A stretch of DNA of 64,000 bases, from positions 1-64,000 of the forward strand of contig NZ_JAJPRF010000003.1 in NCBI RefSeq assembly GCF_021206925.1, given 5' to 3'. The notes beneath the pieces were generated by a model, which saw nothing but the letters and a program-made list of their open reading frames with translations, ran no database searches and had not been told where the DNA came from. This document shows, in pieces, positions 9,101 through 17,491 of this stretch. How positions within the stretch are numbered: the first letter of the stretch is position 1; each line of letters begins with the position of its first letter. The DNA is from Rhodoflexus caldus (GTDB taxonomy: Bacteria > Bacteroidota > Bacteroidia > Cytophagales > Thermoflexibacteraceae). The translations under genes were made by a program, and so were the position numbers.

Positions 9101-9900
9101 TCGTATTTAATCAACGGTAAAAGCGCCGTACCTGAGGAAACATAAGCAAAGCCCGCCTCTGTCAGTGCCTTGACCAACTGCAGTTCGTGTTGCGGGTTCA
9201 GGTAGGCGTGCATGAGCGAAACGGCAACGGATTGAACTTCTGCACTTTTCACTTCTTCAATTATTCTCCTGATTTCGCTTTCGTTGAGCGGCTGCACGAT
9301 TTGCCCTTCGGCATCTGTTCGCTCATGTACCTCTACGACCACATGCGGCGGCAAGGCAGGCTTTCGGATTTGCAAAGCAAAAATATCGGGGCGCTGCTGG
9401 CTGCCGATACGCAGCACATCGGCAAAACCTTTGGTTACTACCAAGGCGGCTTTGGGAGTTTTGGCTTCCAGCAGTGCGTTTGTTCCTTTGGTAGTACCCA
9501 GCCGCATGGCAATAGGCGGCAAAGGCTGATGCAGCGGCGTATGCGTCAGCAAGCGTGCTGCGAGCAGGGGCGCCTCTTCGCCTGCCGTGAGTTCAAAAAG
9601 GGTGTCGGCAGCAACAGCCGAGGCGGCATTTTGCAGAAATAGCAGCCCTTCGGCAAGACGACTGCCCATAACCTGATATGTGCCGCCATCGGGCAGCAGG
9701 CGCAGGGTGTAGCCCTCAAAAATATCTTGCCGAAAAGGAAACTGCACGTGCCAAATGTTGCCTTGCGTTTTCCGAACGGTTCCGCGCAGCACGCCGCTGC
9801 TCAATACTTTGCAGGTGAGCCATTCGCCTGTGGGAGAAAGTGCTACGCAGTCGGTAAAAGTACCGCCTGTGTCAGCCCATAAATGCCAGCCGTTGTTCAT
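6124..9900 (-). CDS. Fused HyuA-HyuB enzyme (5-oxoprolinase/N-methylhydantoinase family)
   Basis: This 1258-residue protein joins both halves of the family. The HyuA half (about 1-710) starts with the nucleotide-binding DTGGTFTD loop and has FDMGGTSTDVARVDG and LLAFGGAGGQHICEVADLLG. The HyuB half (about 740-1258) has SVNVKERLDFSCALLD, HVPVHLGSLG, NHPAFGGSHLPDVT and NRAHHAEIGG. These enzymes use ATP to open cyclic amides; the fused form is usually 5-oxoprolinase, which makes glutamate from 5-oxoproline. The length is close to eukaryotic OPLAH. No glutathione genes are nearby, so the substrate is inferred. A TAATTTG box ends 5 bases before the ATG. Confidence 0.92.
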   Translation of the reverse strand: MNNGWHLWADTGGTFTDCVALSPTGEWLTCKVLSSGVLRGTVRKTQGNIWHVQFPFRQDIFEGYTLRLLPDGGTYQVMGSRLAEGLLFLQNAASAVAADTLFELTAGEEAPLLAARLLTHTPLHQPLPPIAMRLGTTKGTNALLEAKTPKAALVVTKGFADVLRIGSQQRPDIFALQIRKPALPPHVVVEVHERTDAEGQIVQPLNESEIRRIIEEVKSAEVQSVAVSLMHAYLNPQHELQLVKALTEAGFAYVSSGTALLPLIKYEWRTQTALANAALAPVLMSYLQPISEKAADLRLMSSNGNLADYWEFHPKDSLLSGPAGGVIGAWKHTQGSPFAKHITFDMGGTSTDVARVDGAPDWANEVQVSGLSLMSRAVAMETVAAGGGSICFFDGHRLAVGPHSAGAFPGPACYGNGGPLTVTDVNLLAGRLMPQNFSIPISEAAAEQALAHLQRKIAEATGETIGREKLLATLLQLANEKMAEAIRLITTRKGENPADYALLAFGGAGGQHICEVADLLGIQRILVPRYAGLFCAYGIGQTDIAHTQARQIMQPLPRFFDSWQQILAELKNAAMQPLLAQNFASEQIIIRQISAELRLKGQESTVSVDFEEDETQLSAAQKFRQAYAKLYGYFPEQTSDEQTEVVALWLTAAVPQSRTLPPPLPNEQKHEVTTSERYGDAAVFRLEDLPAGAALKGKAILLSDYHTVFMPPHWQAEILANGDVALYCTDNQPLQQGQAPEAAELELFSNRFTAVANQMGALLQRTAFSVNVKERLDFSCALLDADGELVVNAPHVPVHLGSLGVCVREVRKVLPMQKGDVVVTNHPAFGGSHLPDVTLIAPVFFDDELVGYVANRAHHAEIGGSRPGSMPPDARSLAEEGVVIVPAYLMRGGVPQWEAVAQLFTDAPYPTRALNENIADLQAALASVQAGIGGLQNLCRTYGIGQVRRYMQALKRYAHDCLMRSLRQLPAQSFAATERLDDGSPLCARIQISNDKVTIDFSGTAATYAGNLNATPAIVNSVVIYVLRLLIAAKLSHEYVPLNEGLMQSVELHLPEGSLLNPRFSDNPALCPAVVGGNTEVSQRLTDTLLKALELAACSQGTMNNLIFGNESFGYYETIGGGSGATEGFQGADAVHCHMTNTRITDAEIMEKRYPVRVERFAVRPDSGGKGKWRGGNGIERHIRFLAPVALSLITQHRKEAPYGMAGGEPGKTGQQWLVRATGELVALQGIDRADLQAGDLLCLHTPGGGGFGKPSDG

Positions 9901-9905
9901 GCTAC

Positions 9906-9912
9906 CAAATTA
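9906..9912 (-). promoter_or_regulatory. -7 box abutting the HyuA-HyuB start codon
   Basis: TAATTTG lies with its first T 12 bases before the A of ATG 9900, so transcription would start at or next to the start codon. No TTG occurs at the standard spacing (the nearest is about 25 bases away). Confidence 0.4.
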
Positions 9913-10159
9913 CGAATGTATGCGGTTTATTGTGCCTCAAAACAATCCGCAACGGATTACATAAACATGCAACTTTTTGCAGATGACATGGTTTTCGCTG
10001 ATTTTGTTATACCAAACGGCAAGTGTTTTTGGGAAATTTTTTATGTAACTTCTTGAAAAACAGAATATTACATGCCTAAAAGACCCATAAGGTTGATGTG
10101 TAGCATCCTCAGTACCAAATCTACACCCCTGTTTTAATTTTGGGCGAGGATATACCGCC

Positions 10160-12511
10160 TTATGCTGTCGGTAACAGCAAGCTGAACGTTGCTCCTTTAC
10201 CGTATTCACTTTCACAAATCAAATCGCCGGACATAGCAAGCGCATAGCGTCGGGCGATGTATAGCCCCAAACCCGATGAAGGTTCGCCGGCAGTTGGTCG
10301 GGCGCTGAGTTGCTGAAACTGCCCGAACAGACGAGGCATTTCCTCAGGTTTAATACCCGGCCCCTCATCCCTGACTTGTATGGCAAGCATCTGGCCCCTT
10401 AGTTCGGTAGTGAGATAAATATTTTTCTCCTTTGGCGAAAACTTGAGCGCATTTGAAATGAGGTTTTCCAAAATATTGCGGGTGAAATTCTTGTCACCAA
10501 AAGCAGTAGCTGACGGCTCTGTTGCCGATGCAATGTGTATGGTGATTTGTTTGCGCGCCGCCTCGGTGGCAAACCTGTCGGCAAGTATCTGAAACAAATA
10601 GGCGATGTCAAGGGCTTCTTTGTTCAATGAAAGCTCGCCGCGACTCATGCTTTGCCAGCTCAACAACTGCCCGACTGTGTCTAAGGCATCAGTGGCTACC
10701 TGTCCTATCATCTCAATAGCCTCCCTATTCGGCTGAGTATCATAAAGGGCTATTTCCGACAGCGAACTGATGTTACCCAGCGGTGTGCGCAGGTCGTGTG
10801 TAATAATGCGAATCAGATTGGTTTTTTCGTTGTTCAATGCTGCCAATTCCGCATTGCGGGCTGCCAATTGTTCGTTTTGCTTGGTTATCTCGCTGTTTTT
10901 TTGCAGCAGCATCAGATTGGTTGCCCGCCTTTGGTTGGCCTGATGCACAAGCACGCCTAACAATATGACTGTTAAGGCAATTACAACACCTGCCGCCCAC
11001 AGATAGGTATTGCGTTGGGCAAGTTCAATAGCTTGCAGGCGATTCTCATTACGCGCTTGTATCAGTGAGAAACTGGCTTTTGCTGCTTTTATCGCATTGG
11101 CTTTTTCGCTGTTCATGATGCTGTCTTTCAGCACGTAGTACTTTTTCAGCCAAGCTATTTCACTACGGGCATCTCCTTTAACCGAATCCAGCATGTACAA
11201 CAGTTTATATGCCCCCAGAGAGGTGGACTTTCTGTTAGACTGCTGCCCTTCTTTCAATAAATCCATCGCCACAGCCCTTGCCTTTTCGTATTGTGCGGTG
11301 TAAAAATAGCTTTGGCTCAGGGTTTCGCGTATGCGAGGCAACAAATAGCGAAGGTCGGGGTGATTGTTTTTAATTGCCAGTGCAGTTAGCCCTACATTAA
11401 TTGCCTGTTCGTAATTCTTCTGCATAAAGAAAAGGCGTGCCATTTCGTCTAAGGGGGTGATAGCCCGCTTGGCATTGCCTGCTTTTTCATAGAGTATTAC
11501 AGCCTTTTGCAGGGCTGCAATGGCTGAATCTAATTGTTGCTGCCTACCTAATAATAGCCCCTGCTGTGTGGTCAGGTTGGCCTCTTCTATGTACATATGT
11601 GCCAGCCTGCTCAGTTTGAGAGATTCTTCCAAATGCAAAGAGGCTTCTTGGTATCTTCCGGCTGAAATCAAAAAATCCGTTTTGCTGTACGACATTCCTA
11701 CCATTTGCAAGGTATCGCGCAGATACGCCGCCATTCGGTAGGCTTTTGCATAAAGGCTATCCACTGCCTGTGCGGTTGTATCACCCAATTGCCTGTTCAA
11801 ATTCGCAATATTGATAAACAGTGCGGTCATAGACCGGGTAGGCTCTTTTAGCTTTTCAAAAGTCCCAAGAGCGTTCAAATAAAACTTCAAGGCGATTTCC
11901 AGTTCGCCCATGTTGCGGTGGCAAAGCCCGATGTTGTTCAACGTGCGGGCAAGACCATAATCATCTTGCAGTTTTTCATATATCAGACGGGCAGAATCTA
12001 AGTGCGACAGGCTTTTTCCAAACTGTTGCCATCGCAGATAGTTCAATCCTGACTCTCTGTGTGCCTCTGCCATCTGCGTGCTTGCGGGCGCATGCTCGCG
12101 TAATACGGCAATGGCCGATTGCAATATTTCATGTGCTTCGGAGTAGTAGGAATATTGACTGCGTGCACTTCCGGCTTCCGTAAGTGCCCATGCAGCCTCT
12201 TTTGGTAGCTGATTATCACGAAACAGCTTTGCCGAGGTTTGTGATACGATAAATGCGGAATCAAAACTCCCTTTTTGCCTGTAAGAAGTTCCCAAAGCAA
12301 GCAGCGCCCATGCTTCGCTAATGTTGTCGCGCTGCCGACGCGCCTCATGCAGGCTCGTAATGGCAAGGCGATAAGCGCGCCCCGGGTCTTTGTCGTATAA
12401 CGCAAGGGACTCTTGCGCCATTTTTTTAGAATGAGGCATATCTGCCGCAGCAAGCATTGGAAGCCACCATAGCAACCCCAAAAAACAGTAGCGTATCGGC
12501 ACAACCTTCAT
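10160..12511 (-). CDS. Sensor histidine kinase with periplasmic TPR repeats
   Basis: The protein has about 783 residues. A signal peptide (MKVVPIRYCFLGLLWWLPMLAAA) is followed by a long series of TPR helices (about 25-470), a membrane helix (TYLWAAGVVIALTVILLGVLV), a coiled coil, a HisKA domain (IRIITHDLRTPLGNISSL, phospho-acceptor H) and a HATPase_c domain (NLISNALKFS, VRDEGPGI, SSGLGLYIARR). It should sense an extracytoplasmic signal. No response regulator is adjacent. A GTG at 12544 gives a longer frame, but it overlaps a TACTTTTG promoter-like box and delays the signal peptide, so ATG 12511 is preferred. It lies downstream of the ABC ATPase gene. Confidence 0.9.
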   Translation of the reverse strand: MKVVPIRYCFLGLLWWLPMLAAADMPHSKKMAQESLALYDKDPGRAYRLAITSLHEARRQRDNISEAWALLALGTSYRQKGSFDSAFIVSQTSAKLFRDNQLPKEAAWALTEAGSARSQYSYYSEAHEILQSAIAVLREHAPASTQMAEAHRESGLNYLRWQQFGKSLSHLDSARLIYEKLQDDYGLARTLNNIGLCHRNMGELEIALKFYLNALGTFEKLKEPTRSMTALFINIANLNRQLGDTTAQAVDSLYAKAYRMAAYLRDTLQMVGMSYSKTDFLISAGRYQEASLHLEESLKLSRLAHMYIEEANLTTQQGLLLGRQQQLDSAIAALQKAVILYEKAGNAKRAITPLDEMARLFFMQKNYEQAINVGLTALAIKNNHPDLRYLLPRIRETLSQSYFYTAQYEKARAVAMDLLKEGQQSNRKSTSLGAYKLLYMLDSVKGDARSEIAWLKKYYVLKDSIMNSEKANAIKAAKASFSLIQARNENRLQAIELAQRNTYLWAAGVVIALTVILLGVLVHQANQRRATNLMLLQKNSEITKQNEQLAARNAELAALNNEKTNLIRIITHDLRTPLGNISSLSEIALYDTQPNREAIEMIGQVATDALDTVGQLLSWQSMSRGELSLNKEALDIAYLFQILADRFATEAARKQITIHIASATEPSATAFGDKNFTRNILENLISNALKFSPKEKNIYLTTELRGQMLAIQVRDEGPGIKPEEMPRLFGQFQQLSARPTAGEPSSGLGLYIARRYALAMSGDLICESEYGKGATFSLLLPTA

Positions 12512-12543
12512 TCTGTCTTGATGTCGTTTTTTTTGATAGTTCA

Positions 12544-12551
12544 CAAAAGTA
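12544..12551 (-). promoter_or_regulatory. Candidate internal -7 box (TACTTTTG) before the kinase gene
   Basis: It matches TAnnTTTG and lies 33 bases upstream of ATG 12511, in the gap after the ABC gene. It could give the kinase its own promoter. No good -33 TTG is visible. Confidence 0.35.
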
Positions 12552-12571
12552 CGAAACTGCCTGATTCTCTT

Positions 12572-13255
12572 TTATGTATGACTAAGCAACTGCCCGTCTT
12601 TAAGTGTCAGTTTGTTATCAATGATACTGTGCTGTTGCACCAAAGGGTCGTGGGAGGTAACAATAATGGTTTTGCCTCCTTTTTTCAGTGAGGTAAATAC
12701 GTCCAGAATTGCCGCTGCCGTGTGGCTGTCCAGATGCGCGGTAGGCTCGTCGGCAAAAACAATGGTAGGATTGGCTGCCAAGGCTCTTGCAATAGCGACG
12801 CGTTGCTGTTCTCCTCCCGACAATTTTTCTATGGGCGATTCTATTTTATGTATAATACCCGCACTTTCGGCAGCTTTTTCCACGGCTTTTTTCAAGCTGT
12901 TATGCGAAAGCCCGTAAGGAATGAGCGGAACGGCAATATTGGCACGTACCGTAAGCCCTCTGATGAGATGAAACTGTTGAAACACCATGCCAATATGTTG
13001 GCGGCGGAAGCGTGTCAAAAATTTTTCCGGCCAGCGCGATACCTGCTCGCCGAGGCAGTAGTAAGCTCCTTCGGTTGGCTTAGCAAGACAAGCAAGGATG
13101 GAAAGCAATGTGCTCTTACCCGAACCCGAAGGGCCTGATAAGAGCACACATTCACCCGCTTCAATCGTCAAACTGATGTCTGTCAGGGCTTTTACTTCGT
13201 TGCTTTCTCCGCCGTTAAAAACCTTACTGATGCCTATGGTTTCTATAACAGGCAT
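12572..13255 (-). CDS. ABC transporter ATP-binding protein, LolD/MacB type
   Basis: A single nucleotide-binding domain of 227 residues, with Walker A GPSGSGKST, Q-loop VFQQFHLI, signature LSGGEQQRVAIARAL, Walker B IVFADEPT and H-loop VTSHD. The sequence type matches LolD/MacB/FtsE-like ATPases that work with FtsX-fold permeases to move lipoproteins or drive periplasmic machines. No permease gene lies in the window, so its partner must be encoded elsewhere. It starts 8 bases after the SPOR-like gene and is followed by the TPR kinase, suggesting a three-gene unit. Confidence 0.93.
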   Translation of the reverse strand: MPVIETIGISKVFNGGESNEVKALTDISLTIEAGECVLLSGPSGSGKSTLLSILACLAKPTEGAYYCLGEQVSRWPEKFLTRFRRQHIGMVFQQFHLIRGLTVRANIAVPLIPYGLSHNSLKKAVEKAAESAGIIHKIESPIEKLSGGEQQRVAIARALAANPTIVFADEPTAHLDSHTAAAILDVFTSLKKGGKTIIVTSHDPLVQQHSIIDNKLTLKDGQLLSHT

Positions 13256-13263
13256 GGATGCAG

Positions 13264-13920
13264 CTATTGTTTGTTGGCGTTTTGTACTTTTTCAATGTCT
13301 TTGGCTTCCAGTACATCTTTGATGTTCATGCGCTGGTTGTCTTTGTAGGCAACAATCCAAGCATCTTTCACACCCATTTTGCGCAGGTACTTTTTAAAGT
13401 TATCGGCTTCCCAATAGTCGCGGAAGTGTCCTAAGGTGTATTTGTAAGCACCATCGGAATCCTGTTCAACGGAAAAATTTTTGTTGTTATCCTTGAACAT
13501 GCTTGCGTCTATTTTACTGTAAACGCCTACCTGCACGCGGAACCATACGCCTTTGGTGTATTCGGAATAAGAACCTTCCACCTCGTTTTCGTCGCGGCTT
13601 ACCCTTGCGGAGTTACCGCTGCCTCCGCCTCTTGCGGCTGCCAGTTCGTTGCGCAAGGCTTCTATTTCAGCGTCTTTATCGGCAATAATCTTACCCATAT
13701 TGACCAATTGGCGTTTCATACCTTCGGCTTCGCCTACCAATTCGGCTTTACTGTTCACCAAGTCGCGATATGCCAACGGGTCTAACTCGTTCTTTTTCTT
13801 TTTCCACTTTTTGATTTCTTCCTTGTTTTTTTTGTCATCATTTTTTTTCTGCGCCACAACAGGAAGCACCGCTGCCGAACTTAAAAACGCGAACAGAAAA
13901 AAGGCGTAAACCGGTTTCAT
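13264..13920 (-). CDS. Secreted coiled-coil protein with SPOR-like C-terminal domain
   Basis: The protein has about 218 residues. A signal peptide (MKPVYAFFLFAFLSSAAVLPVVAQ) is followed by a very lysine-rich segment (KKNDDKKNKEEIKKWKKKK), a coiled coil (about 55-95) and a C-terminal region with WFRVQVGVYSK and a later YTLGHFRDYWEADNFKKYL, the pattern of peptidoglycan-binding SPOR domains. It is probably periplasmic or envelope-associated. ATG 13920 was chosen because the signal peptide starts there and the 41 codons upstream do not look coding. It appears to be first in an operon with the ABC ATPase and the kinase. Confidence 0.8.
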   Translation of the reverse strand: MKPVYAFFLFAFLSSAAVLPVVAQKKNDDKKNKEEIKKWKKKKNELDPLAYRDLVNSKAELVGEAEGMKRQLVNMGKIIADKDAEIEALRNELAAARGGGSGNSARVSRDENEVEGSYSEYTKGVWFRVQVGVYSKIDASMFKDNNKNFSVEQDSDGAYKYTLGHFRDYWEADNFKKYLRKMGVKDAWIVAYKDNQRMNIKDVLEAKDIEKVQNANKQ

Positions 13921-13996
13921 AACTTTATTAGCTTTGGTTGTGTGAATCAATACTTTAACACCAATTTGATAGCATATATTAAGCCAAAAACAAAAT

Positions 13997-15394
13997 TTAT
14001 TTGAGGCTGCCAACCATATCGGCGGGAACCACCCACTGGTCATATTGCTCGTTGGTCAGCAAGCCCAGCGCAAGAGCAGCTTCACGCAACGATGTGCCCT
14101 CTTTGTGTGCTTTTTTGGCAATTTTAGCGGCATTGTCATAGCCAATGTGCGGATTCAGCGCAGTTACCAGCATCAAAGAGTTTTCCAGATGGCGGGCAAT
14201 GACTTCATGGTTAGGTTCAATACCGTCAGCGCATTTTTCGGCAAACGATACGCAGGCATCGCCCAGCAGGCGGGCAGACTGCAATACGTTGGCTGCAATC
14301 AGCGGTTTAAATACGTTGAGCTCGAAATGCCCCATAGAACCGCCTACGCTTACGGCTACGTCGTTGCCCATTACTTGCGCACAAACCATTGTTAAGGCTT
14401 CGGGCTGTGTCGGGTTCACTTTGCCGGGCATGATAGAGGAGCCGGGTTCATTGTCGGGGATGATGATTTCGCCAATGCCGCAGCGTGGGCCGGATGAAAG
14501 CATACGGATATCGTTGGCAACTTTCATGAGGGCTACTGCCGTGCGTTTCAGTGCACCGCTCAGTTCTACCATTGCATCGTGGGCAGCCAGCGCTTCAAAC
14601 TTATTGGGAGCTGTTACAAACGGATAGCCCGTCAGTTCAGCAATTTTTTTGGCCACCAGCACATCGTAGCCTTTGGGCGTGTTGAGTCCCGTACCTACGG
14701 CAGTTCCGCCGAGCGCTAGTTCGCGCACTGCTTCCAGCGCGTTTTTAATGGCGCGGATGCTCATATCTATTTGCTGAACATAGCCGCTGAATTCCTGCCC
14801 CAACGTGAGCGGTGTGGCATCCATAAAGTGTGTACGGCCTGTTTTCACAATCGGCATGAAGGCCTGAGCCTTGGCAGCCAGACTGTCGCGTAGGCGTTGC
14901 AAACCGGGCAGTGTAATTTCTACTACCTGCTTGTAGGCGGCAATGTGCATCGCCGTAGGGTAGGTGTCATTGGAAGACTGTGATTTATTGACGTCGTCGT
15001 TAGGGTGCAGTACCTTTTTCTCGTCGGTGAGCTGACCGCCGCTGATAACGTGTGCACGATAGGCAATCACTTCATTAACGTTCATGTTGCTTTGCGTACC
15101 CGAGCCGGTTTGCCAGATAACCAGCGGGAACTCGCCGTCTAATTTTCCGGCCAATATTTCATCGCATACCTTGCCAATCAAATCGCTCTTTTCTTTGGAG
15201 AGAACACCCAATTCGTAATTGGCGAGTGCAGCAGCTTTTTTCAGGTAAGCAAAGGCATAAATCACCTCTTTGGGCATACTGCCTTCCGGCCCGATTTTGA
15301 AGTTATTGCGTGAGCGCTCGGTTTGCGCACCCCAGTACTTATCGGCAGGTACTTGTACCTCGCCCATTGTGTCACGTTCTATGCGGTAATTCAT
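13997..15394 (-). CDS. fumC: Class II fumarate hydratase
   Basis: Fumarase reversibly hydrates fumarate to malate in the citric acid cycle. The 465-residue length matches FumC. Signature regions include [47 protein letters not shown], the GTAVGTGLN loop and the family signature [16 protein letters not shown], whose serine is the catalytic base. The start is supported by [25 protein letters not shown], which is where FumC proteins begin. It is probably monocistronic, with a TAAATTTG box 28 bases upstream. Confidence 0.98.
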   Translation of the reverse strand: MNYRIERDTMGEVQVPADKYWGAQTERSRNNFKIGPEGSMPKEVIYAFAYLKKAAALANYELGVLSKEKSDLIGKVCDEILAGKLDGEFPLVIWQTGSGTQSNMNVNEVIAYRAHVISGGQLTDEKKVLHPNDDVNKSQSSNDTYPTAMHIAAYKQVVEITLPGLQRLRDSLAAKAQAFMPIVKTGRTHFMDATPLTLGQEFSGYVQQIDMSIRAIKNALEAVRELALGGTAVGTGLNTPKGYDVLVAKKIAELTGYPFVTAPNKFEALAAHDAMVELSGALKRTAVALMKVANDIRMLSSGPRCGIGEIIIPDNEPGSSIMPGKVNPTQPEALTMVCAQVMGNDVAVSVGGSMGHFELNVFKPLIAANVLQSARLLGDACVSFAEKCADGIEPNHEVIARHLENSLMLVTALNPHIGYDNAAKIAKKAHKEGTSLREAALALGLLTNEQYDQWVVPADMVGSLK

Positions 15395-15421
15395 CGGTGA
15401 AACGGGTTTAATTCATTCCGA

Positions 15422-15429
15422 CAAATTTA
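15422..15429 (-). promoter_or_regulatory. Candidate -7 box (TAAATTTG) of fumC
   Basis: It matches TAnnTTTG and lies 28 bases upstream of the fumC ATG at 15394. No TTG is seen at the expected -33 distance. Confidence 0.45.
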
Positions 15430-15490
15430 ATGGAAGAAATCGGGATACGTGCAGGTGAGGTGAGATATAGATACATAGGTGAATTTTAAC

Positions 15491-16390
15491 TCACACCCCC
15501 GAAAGCCGACTTCTTGCATCATCCCATCGTTTGAGCAAGGGATACGTAAGAACGGCCACCAGAATAATTGCTGCACCCATGTAGAAGCCGCCGGTCAGTT
15601 GTTCGTGCTCGTTAAAAAATACTGCGGCCAGCAAAATACCGTATACAGGTTCCAGATTAACGGTCAGATTGACCGCAAATGCCGTCAGTCGTTTCATGAG
15701 TTCTACCGACGCCGCATAGGCATATACCGTACAAGCCCATGCCAAAACCATAATCCAAACCCAGTCCGTTGCCTGCGGAATCAGTTGCAGGGGTTCGCCA
15801 TTGTTGAGAAAATGCTGATAAATCGGTAAACTGATGAGTGAAACCAACCACGCGCCTATCATTTCGTAGAAAGTGATGGTTTGGTGGTGGTATTTTTTGG
15901 TAAATCGGCTATTGATGACCGTAAAAACAGAGGCTAAAAAGGCGGAAGCCAGTGCTAAGGTAAGCCCCAGCATCTGATTGAACTCAAATCGGAAAATGAC
16001 ATATAAGCCGGCCATGATGACCAGCCCGCTGACTACTTCGTACCACTTCACGGCTTTTTTGTTCACAAAAGGCTCCAATACAGATGTCCAAAGGGAGCAG
16101 GTTGCCATGCCTGCCAAACAAATGGAAGCATTGGCCACCCTTGCAGAGGCAAAAAACAACACCCAGTGCATCCCAACAATGGTGCCGGTAAATATCAGGC
16201 GAATGATGGCTGCACCGTCCAATTTCACCGATTGTTTACGGATGAGCAGGATGGCACCCAAACCCGCTATTGCCAGCAGTGTGCGGTAAAAAACCAGTTC
16301 CAACGCCGGAATGCTGATAAGCAGCCCCAGAATAGCGGTGAAGCCCCACAGCAATACGATGAAATGCAGTTGCAAATAGTCTTTGAACAT
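15491..16390 (-). CDS. EamA/DMT-superfamily transporter
   Basis: This 299-residue protein has ten predicted membrane helices in two EamA repeats (about 5-135 and 150-285). FYRTLLAIAGL in the first half and NLEPVYGILLAAVFFNEHE in the second are typical. DMT exporters move amino acids or other metabolites out of the cell. The substrate is not predictable. It starts 12 bases after the LptF/LptG-family gene and is the third gene of a probable operon. Confidence 0.92.
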   Translation of the reverse strand: MFKDYLQLHFIVLLWGFTAILGLLISIPALELVFYRTLLAIAGLGAILLIRKQSVKLDGAAIIRLIFTGTIVGMHWVLFFASARVANASICLAGMATCSLWTSVLEPFVNKKAVKWYEVVSGLVIMAGLYVIFRFEFNQMLGLTLALASAFLASVFTVINSRFTKKYHHQTITFYEMIGAWLVSLISLPIYQHFLNNGEPLQLIPQATDWVWIMVLAWACTVYAYAASVELMKRLTAFAVNLTVNLEPVYGILLAAVFFNEHEQLTGGFYMGAAIILVAVLTYPLLKRWDDARSRLSGV

Positions 16391-16402
16391 AACGGAAGAG
16401 TC

Positions 16403-17485
16403 TTATCGCGGAACAGTCTTGTACATAATAATTGCCAGCACACCAAACAGCAGCGGCGGTGCCCAAGCCGCCATAAAAGGTGAAACGGAACCCGCCTGCC
16501 CCAAACTCATAAACATCCGCGCCAAAATGATGAACAGAAAGGCTATCAGAAAACCAATGGCAATTTGCACGCCTGACCCTTGCCGCGACTTGCGGGCAGA
16601 TACAATCACCCCCATGAACGTCAGGATGATAATGGCAAAAGGATAGGCAAATGCCATATTTTTTTGTACCAGAAAAATACCAACCGCTGTATTGCCCCGC
16701 ATCAATTGTTCTTCCACATACGCGTTGAGTTCAGGTATGGTCAGTTCTTCGTGCAGCAGGTGCGTGCTTTCAAAGTCTTTGGGCGAAAGGCGCAACAGCG
16801 TATCCATTTTTTCACCGTATTTCAGCACTTCGCGTTCGCCGTTGAACTGATGGAGGCGATAGTTTTCAATAGACCATTTGCCGCTTGTGCTGTCCCAACG
16901 GATGCGCTCGGCACTGAGCTTCTCCATGAGCTGATTGCCTATGATGCGTTCCAGCGTAAACTGATAGCCGGTTTGAGTAAAGTTATTGTAGTTCTGCATG
17001 TAGGCGTAAGCATCGGGGGCTACGCGGAAATGCACGTTGGTGGCATCGTAGAAGTAGCGCTCTTTGATGAAGGCGCGCTCAAATGCCACCCGCGACTTGT
17101 TGGTAATAGGCACCAGATAGGTGGTGCCTGCAATGCTGATGGCTGCCAACAATGCCGCACCCAGCATATAGGGCACCAACAGGCGCATAAAACTCACCCC
17201 GGAGGCCAGCATCGCAATAATTTCCGTGCGATTGGCCAACCGCACGGTTACAAAAACCGTTGCCAAGAATACAATAATTGGGCTGAGCAAATTGGTCATG
17301 TAGGGAATGTAGTTGATGTAGTAGTGTTCAACAATAAACCCTAACGATAACTTATTGCGATAAAAATCCTGACTTTTTTCGCTGTAATCAATCACGCAGA
17401 TAATAGCATTGAGCATGATGACCACATACACAAACGTGCTGAGGAACTTTTTCAGGATATAGGCATCTATCAGTTTGAGGCGCAT
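16403..17485 (-). CDS. LptF/LptG family permease (YjgP/YjgQ)
   Basis: The 360-residue protein has three N-terminal membrane helices (starting KLIDAYILKKFLSTFVYVVIML), a periplasmic beta-jellyroll region (about 120-260) and three C-terminal helices. This is the layout of LptF/LptG, the inner-membrane subunits of the ATP-driven lipopolysaccharide exporter LptB2FG. The sequence does not distinguish F from G. It lies 6 bases after the beta-CASP nuclease gene. Confidence 0.93.
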   Translation of the reverse strand: MRLKLIDAYILKKFLSTFVYVVIMLNAIICVIDYSEKSQDFYRNKLSLGFIVEHYYINYIPYMTNLLSPIIVFLATVFVTVRLANRTEIIAMLASGVSFMRLLVPYMLGAALLAAISIAGTTYLVPITNKSRVAFERAFIKERYFYDATNVHFRVAPDAYAYMQNYNNFTQTGYQFTLERIIGNQLMEKLSAERIRWDSTSGKWSIENYRLHQFNGEREVLKYGEKMDTLLRLSPKDFESTHLLHEELTIPELNAYVEEQLMRGNTAVGIFLVQKNMAFAYPFAIIILTFMGVIVSARKSRQGSGVQIAIGFLIAFLFIILARMFMSLGQAGSVSPFMAAWAPPLLFGVLAIIMYKTVPR

Positions 17486-17491
17486 GGCAGT

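Noticed and set aside
9937-10215. A possible 92-residue protein between the HyuA-HyuB gene and the TPR kinase
   Set aside because: It overlaps the 3' end of the kinase gene and the HyuA-HyuB promoter, and its composition is not protein-like. The spacer holds no gene that I can support.
16580-17344. A 254-codon open frame on the plus strand
   Set aside because: It is antisense to the LptF/LptG-family gene and has no recognisable domain.
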